37,113 nt of DNA from positions 1 to 37,113 of the forward strand of contig CAZAKZ010000045.1 of NCBI GenBank assembly GCA_964485695.1, read 5' to 3'. Positions 33,048 to 37,113 of this stretch are shown one piece after another. The notes below the pieces were generated by a model. It was not told where the DNA came from. It searched no databases and saw only the letters and a list, made by a program, of their open reading frames with translations. Source of the stretch: CAZAKZ01 sp964485695. GTDB lineage: Bacteria; Planctomycetota; JAFGQW01. The translations under genes were made by a program, and so were the position numbers. Numbering within the stretch: position 1 is the stretch's first letter; every line of letters starts with the position of its first letter.

Positions 33048-33071
33048 TGATTATCCACACCGGCTCATGCC

Positions 33072-34484
33072 TCACAGCCGCATCACGAACGTATCCGGAA
33101 GGTACGCTACCCCACCCGGGACCCGAGGATCCAGCACCACCATGGCGATCCACAGGGGAATGCCCGCGCCGCCCGGCGGCAGCTTGAGCGGGGTCAGGTC
33201 CAGCAGGCCCCGGGCTTCCCCGTTTCTGTCCAAGACGCCGGGGCCGGGATTCCAGAGGCCGGGGAGCTGATTCTGGAGGGTGGCCGCGAGGATTGGATCG
33301 GGATTGATGTTGATCCGGCGGCCGCCGGACAGAGGAATGCCGGGACGTACGCCCGAGAGGCTCGCGCCCAGACAGTAGGCACGGCCCGGGAACCGCGGGC
33401 AGCTGAGGAGGATCATCCACCGGTCCTTGTGCGTCTTCAGGGTCTGGATGTGCCGGCCGCGGTAGAAGTCGAAGTCGTACCAGTAGGCGTTGCGCGCGCC
33501 GATGCCGGTCACGTGGATGGAGGTCAGGGCGCCGGTGGTCCGGTCGATCCTGCCGATCCACGTCCTGTACCCGCCCTGGAACGTGTAGGGCGTGCCCACG
33601 AAGCGCAGTTGGGGCGCGGTCTGCAGGTCGAGCTTGTAGTTCCGCTGGGCGGAAACAGGGGCCGAGGCGATGTGGATGGTGGAGAGGGTGGTGCGGGAGG
33701 AGTTTCCCGGTCGGAGCCGGAACACGTGGCCCTGGTACGGGCCCTCGATGTCCCCGGTCCGGTGGTTCTGGGGCATCTGCCAGCAGCCGTACCATCCGAA
33801 GTTCCCGCCGGTGGACCAGGACTGGACCGTCCCGTCCGGCGCGATCTCCAGAACGGGGTACCGGGCGGGCGGGCTCGACTGGTAGGTCAGGTCGCTCACG
33901 AGGAGGTTACCGCTGTCGATGTTCGTGGTGAGGGCGCCGTGCAGGTAGGCCCGCCTGCCCAGGGCGGCGGAGGTCAGGATCGTGGTGACGGTGCGGTCGT
34001 ACCTCACCTTCATCACCAGGTAGTCGTTCCTAAACGCCGACCCGGTCCATCTCTTGGCGTAGGTGTTGAAGATGTAGTCGCCGTCCTGGTTCACATGGAG
34101 GTTTTCGATGTATTGATACATCAGGCTGTCGGGGCCGAGGAGAGTGGTGTATTGCAGGGTGGCGGGATCGAAGCGGTAGATACCGAACTCGGGGGGGCAC
34201 ACCGTACTCATGAGACCTTGACACGTGGCCACGATGTGCCGGTTGTCCACGTCCATGCAGAATCCGTAGCTGATGTACCCGGGCAGGGCCACGGAGGTGG
34301 CCGACCCGTCCGCCCGCACCACCCAGAGGCCCGGTGCGGCCGTGGTGTTGGGAAACGGGCCCACGTATTTCCCGGGATACCCGCCGCACAGGTAGGCCGC
34401 ATCGTGGTAGAGGTGTGCCGATTGTGACGGGCACGTTGCCGCCGAAATCAGGAGGACACAACCCAGCAGAATCCATGGTCTCAT
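33072..34484 (-). CDS. Exported beta-propeller-like protein with shared C-terminal module
   Basis: 470 residues. A signal peptide (WILLGCVLLISAATCPSQS) precedes a region (about 25-360) with repeating strands such as GLWVVRADGSATSVALPG, GIYRFDPATLQYTTLL and WIGRIDRTTGALTSIHVTG, the look of an NHL/Kelch-like beta-propeller but without clear blade signatures. The C-terminal about 105 residues (YCLGASLSGVRPGIPL, then VLDRNGEARGLLDLTPL and IAMVVLDPRVPGGVAYLPDTFVMRL) align in order with the C-terminal module of the convergent exported protein. It probably acts at or outside the outer membrane; the ligand is unknown. It is divergent from the tethered sigma factor, 310 bp away. Confidence 0.75.
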   Translation of the reverse strand: MRPWILLGCVLLISAATCPSQSAHLYHDAAYLCGGYPGKYVGPFPNTTAAPGLWVVRADGSATSVALPGYISYGFCMDVDNRHIVATCQGLMSTVCPPEFGIYRFDPATLQYTTLLGPDSLMYQYIENLHVNQDGDYIFNTYAKRWTGSAFRNDYLVMKVRYDRTVTTILTSAALGRRAYLHGALTTNIDSGNLLVSDLTYQSSPPARYPVLEIAPDGTVQSWSTGGNFGWYGCWQMPQNHRTGDIEGPYQGHVFRLRPGNSSRTTLSTIHIASAPVSAQRNYKLDLQTAPQLRFVGTPYTFQGGYRTWIGRIDRTTGALTSIHVTGIGARNAYWYDFDFYRGRHIQTLKTHKDRWMILLSCPRFPGRAYCLGASLSGVRPGIPLSGGRRININPDPILAATLQNQLPGLWNPGPGVLDRNGEARGLLDLTPLKLPPGGAGIPLWIAMVVLDPRVPGGVAYLPDTFVMRL

Positions 34485-34607
34485 GGTTTCGATCTCCGGT
34501 CACGATTCGAGATCCCGTCCCGCGGACGGACATGAGTAGTATATCCCTCGCGGTTCCTTCCATGGAGACGCAATGTCGAGTCCCGGGAGGGCGAGCAAGT
34601 GCACCTC

Positions 34608-34648
34608 GGAAGTAACCCTTTTTAATCAAGGAAATTAGGGTCACTTCC
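34608..34648. repeat. 12-bp inverted repeat in the divergent region before the sigma gene
   Basis: GGAAGTAACCCT (34608-34619) and AGGGTCACTTCC (34637-34648) are reverse complements except for one position, around a 17-bp AT-rich centre. It sits in the 310-bp gap (34485-34794) between the exported propeller-like gene and the sigma gene, the only AT-rich patch here. It could be an operator or a terminator-like hairpin. I see no convincing -35/-10 pair in the rest of the gap. Confidence 0.55.
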
Positions 34649-34794
34649 GCCACGCCGCGCCGGAATCGATCCCGTGCGCGTCCAAAGCGGATACCGTCGA
34701 TTTTCAATAATTCTCCGGGTTTCAGGAACCCGCCTGGCGCGAGCGGGATATCGTATGCGACGATGGATCTTCGTTTCCCCGAGGAAGAGCGACC

Positions 34795-36996
34795 ATGACC
34801 ACGATGAATGAACTCCTGGCCCACGCGGGCTTCGTGCGAACCCTGGCCGGCCGCCTGATCCAGGACGAGCACAGCGCCGAGGATATCGCGCAGAGCACCT
34901 GGGTCGTGGCCCTGGAGCGGCCGCCGGCTTCCGGGATCCATGCCCGTTCCTGGCTCGCTCGCGTGGTCGGGAACCTCACGCGCCGGATTAGCCGCTCCGA
35001 GGCGAGGCGCCGGACGCACGAGGCGGCGACGAAGACTCCGGAGTCCGTGGACTGTCCAGAAACCGAGGCTGTCACCAAGGAGGCCGTGCGCATCATGACG
35101 GACGCCGTGCTCACCCTGAAGGAACCCTACCGCAAGACGATTCTGCTCCGCTTCTACGAGGACCTGTCCATCCACGAGGTCGCCGTGCGCCAAAAGGTGC
35201 CGACCGGCACGGTCAAGTCGCGGCTGAAGCGGGGCGCCAACCTGCTCCGGGAACGGCTGGACGCCGCGCACGGTGGCGTTCGCCGCCGGTGGGTATCCGC
35301 GCTCTCCCCCCTGGCCGGCCTCAGGGCGATCCCTGCCGGAGGCGCGGCCGCGGCCGCGGGCATTGGAGCGGCCGTGAAGCTGAAGGTGGGCCTGGTGTGC
35401 GCCGTACTCCTGGGCATCAGTGTGCCGACCGTTGCAGCGCTCGGACTCTGGCCGTTCGGGTCTACCACGCCTCCGCCGGATCCGCGCGGCGGGATGTTGC
35501 CCCCTTTTGTGGAGGCCGAAGATCCGGAGACCCGGAGCGATCCGCGAGTGGGAAAAAGCGCAATCGAGGCGCCCGACCCAGCACCTGCGAACCCTTCGCG
35601 TCTGGCCGAGTCGGCAGGGGTGGCGTCGTCGCCCGCCGAACCGCACGCCGTAGTGCAACCATCCACCGTTGTTCTGGCCAAGCCGGCCGGTACGGCGGTG
35701 CTGCGTTTCACGATCTCCGGCGAGCCCGTAGTGACCTCGGTCCGGCTGCGCCTCCACGCGGCCGCGGATCCCAGGAACGAGTGGAAGGATACGTCGGTGG
35801 CCGCGTTCTTCGAGGGGCTCCGGTCGCTCTGCATGCCGCTCAAGCCCGTGGTTGACCGCGTGGTGCAGGGCCGGATGGCGGGACCCGTCGAGGTGAGTTT
35901 CGAGGCCACAGGGTTGCCGGAAGGCCCGATCCTGATCTGGATCGAGGCCGAGAACCGGGGCGGGCACGTGTGTCACGTCCGGCTCGACGCCGGGCGCGCC
36001 CTGGACCTCGGCACAGTGGCGCTCGAGGGCCGGACCGTCCGGATCACCGTGAAGGACAAACCGGTGGGCCGGCCCGTGGAGGGCGCGGCTGTCTACTGCG
36101 TTCACAAGATCTTCATCCTGGGTGCGCTGCGGCGCACTGATGCCCGCGGTACATTGACCTGGCCGCATTTCGCGGGCACGGCTGTCCGCGTGGTGGGGAA
36201 GGGGTATGCGCCCGGCGTCGCCCGCCTCAAGAAGGACGAGGCCGAGGTGCGCCTCGTGCCCTCCAGGGACCTGCGAATCCCCGCCTCGCCGGGCACCTGG
36301 GTCTTTGTGGAGGGGAGGCCTCAGACCTCCACTCACGCCGTGGCCGATGCATCGGGCGTGGCGCAGGTGGTGTCCCCGGAAGGCGGCAGCATGCGCCTCG
36401 TCTGGTATTACGAGCCCTCCACGGGCCGCTGGCGTGCCGGGCCGCTTCCGGACGAGAAGAGCTCGCCGGGTTCCGGCGCCCTCGAGGTCAAGGTCACGAG
36501 CGGCGGCAAACCCCTGGTTGCCGGCAGCCTCGCCCTCATGTTCCGGGAAGGGAAGAAACGGATCCTGCACATCGCGGGCATCCAGGACGGTGTAGTGGCG
36601 TTCACGGATCTACCCCCGATGCAGTACGAGGCGGTGCTCCGGTGCGGCCCCCAGATCCACGACAACGACCACGAGTATTATCTCCCGCCCTTCAAGGTGA
36701 AGGCCGGCAAGAACGTCCGCACTGTCGCCCTTCCAGACGCACGCCTCGAGGTGCAGATCGTGGAGAAAGGCGGAAAACCCCTGGCGTTCCAGGTGGTCTA
36801 TTACCGGGTGCGCAGCCTGCCCGGGGCGCCGGGCAGGCGCTACCGGATCCAGTGCAAGGGCCGCACCGACGCCAAGGGCAAGGTGACCTTCACGTCACTC
36901 CCGCCCGTGGAGGGGGAGCTCAGAACGATGTCGGGTGGGAAACGGATCAAGATCAAGATCACGCCCACTGCAAGCCGGCAGATCGTGCAGCTTTAA
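34795..36996 (+). CDS. Membrane-tethered ECF sigma factor with large extracytoplasmic domain
   Basis: 733 residues. Residues about 5-75 are sigma-70 region 2 (LAGRLIQDEHSAEDIAQSTWVVAL), and about 95-155 are region 4 with the helix-turn-helix (LTLKEPYRKTILLRFYEDLSIHEVAVRQKVPTGTVKSRLKRG). One transmembrane helix follows (about 198-219, GLVCAVLLGISVPTVAALGLW), then a Pro-rich linker and about 430 residues outside the cytoplasm with carboxypeptidase-regulatory-like beta repeats (e.g. GRPVEGAAVYCVHK with DARGTLTWPHF; KPLAFQVVYYRV with TDAKGKVTFTSLPP). Such ECF fusions are known from Planctomycetota, with no separate anti-sigma factor encoded beside them. The domain order suggests a one-protein envelope sensor whose sigma part could be freed by proteolysis; that is inference. 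GAGGAAG precedes the ATG by about 6 nt. Confidence 0.88.
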   Translation: MTTMNELLAHAGFVRTLAGRLIQDEHSAEDIAQSTWVVALERPPASGIHARSWLARVVGNLTRRISRSEARRRTHEAATKTPESVDCPETEAVTKEAVRIMTDAVLTLKEPYRKTILLRFYEDLSIHEVAVRQKVPTGTVKSRLKRGANLLRERLDAAHGGVRRRWVSALSPLAGLRAIPAGGAAAAAGIGAAVKLKVGLVCAVLLGISVPTVAALGLWPFGSTTPPPDPRGGMLPPFVEAEDPETRSDPRVGKSAIEAPDPAPANPSRLAESAGVASSPAEPHAVVQPSTVVLAKPAGTAVLRFTISGEPVVTSVRLRLHAAADPRNEWKDTSVAAFFEGLRSLCMPLKPVVDRVVQGRMAGPVEVSFEATGLPEGPILIWIEAENRGGHVCHVRLDAGRALDLGTVALEGRTVRITVKDKPVGRPVEGAAVYCVHKIFILGALRRTDARGTLTWPHFAGTAVRVVGKGYAPGVARLKKDEAEVRLVPSRDLRIPASPGTWVFVEGRPQTSTHAVADASGVAQVVSPEGGSMRLVWYYEPSTGRWRAGPLPDEKSSPGSGALEVKVTSGGKPLVAGSLALMFREGKKRILHIAGIQDGVVAFTDLPPMQYEAVLRCGPQIHDNDHEYYLPPFKVKAGKNVRTVALPDARLEVQIVEKGGKPLAFQVVYYRVRSLPGAPGRRYRIQCKGRTDAKGKVTFTSLPPVEGELRTMSGGKRIKIKITPTASRQIVQL

Positions 36997-37113
36997 GGCC
37001 GCCGGAGACTGAAAGGCCGGTTCTGTCCAGGATCAGGGACGTTCTATCCTCTTCAGCAAGTTGAACTAAACCGCTTCGCGGTAGCCTGACGGCAGTCTAC
37101 TTTCCTACCTCTT

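Noticed and set aside
34795..36996. Sigma-factor fusion as an assembly artefact
   Set aside because: The frame is continuous with even codon use through the helix and linker, and such fusions are known in Planctomycetota.

Overview
The window is a high-GC chromosomal segment from a Gram-negative-type bacterium with an outer membrane. It carries the lipid A genes, BamA, Skp and an AsmA-like protein. The best guess is a Planctomycetota lineage, by inference and not proof. Support comes from an ECF sigma factor fused to a membrane helix and a large extracytoplasmic region, exported proteins ending in a characteristic beta-rich module, an LpxC-FabZ fusion, carboxypeptidase-regulatory-like repeat proteins, and ribosomal proteins with long low-complexity tails. 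No insertion sequence, prophage, CRISPR array or rRNA was seen.

Layout. 1-648 holds no convincing gene. 649-4035 (minus) is a four-gene pseudopilin/minor-pilin operon in which every junction is a 4-base ATGA overlap. Its leader (about 4159-4243, minus) contains a clear cyclic-di-GMP-I (GEMM) riboswitch, so pilus or secretion-fibre biogenesis is probably controlled by c-di-GMP. 4613-7586 (plus) encodes an AsmA-like membrane protein and a small membrane protein. 7615-12039 (minus) holds a two-domain M16 peptidase and an unusual fusion of a flippase/LPG-synthase-type membrane domain to a methyltransferase. A divergent promoter at about 12075-12082 separates this block from a membrane-anchored multi-repeat protein (12090-14045).

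14099-20408 (plus) is a housekeeping block: a single-domain GlmU-type uridylyltransferase, prs, rplY, pth, rpsF, rplI and dnaB. 20475-27130 (plus) is the envelope block: bamA, skp/ompH, lpxD, lpxC-fabZ and a Gfo/Idh oxidoreductase. lpxB lies convergent at 27120-28238. lpxA is missing from the expected place, and the oxidoreductase sits where a lipid A sugar-modifying enzyme would be expected. 28687-31807 (plus) is rpsB-tsf-pyrH-frr, followed by a tRNA-Lys(UUU) with its own promoter.

The right end is accessory in character. Two convergent exported proteins share the same C-terminal module, and a membrane-tethered ECF sigma factor (34795-36996) is divergent from one of them.

The strongest leads are the riboswitch-controlled pilin operon, the tethered sigma factor next to the exported proteins, the flippase-methyltransferase fusion, and a recurring pattern of short 9-15 bp tandem duplications at gene boundaries.
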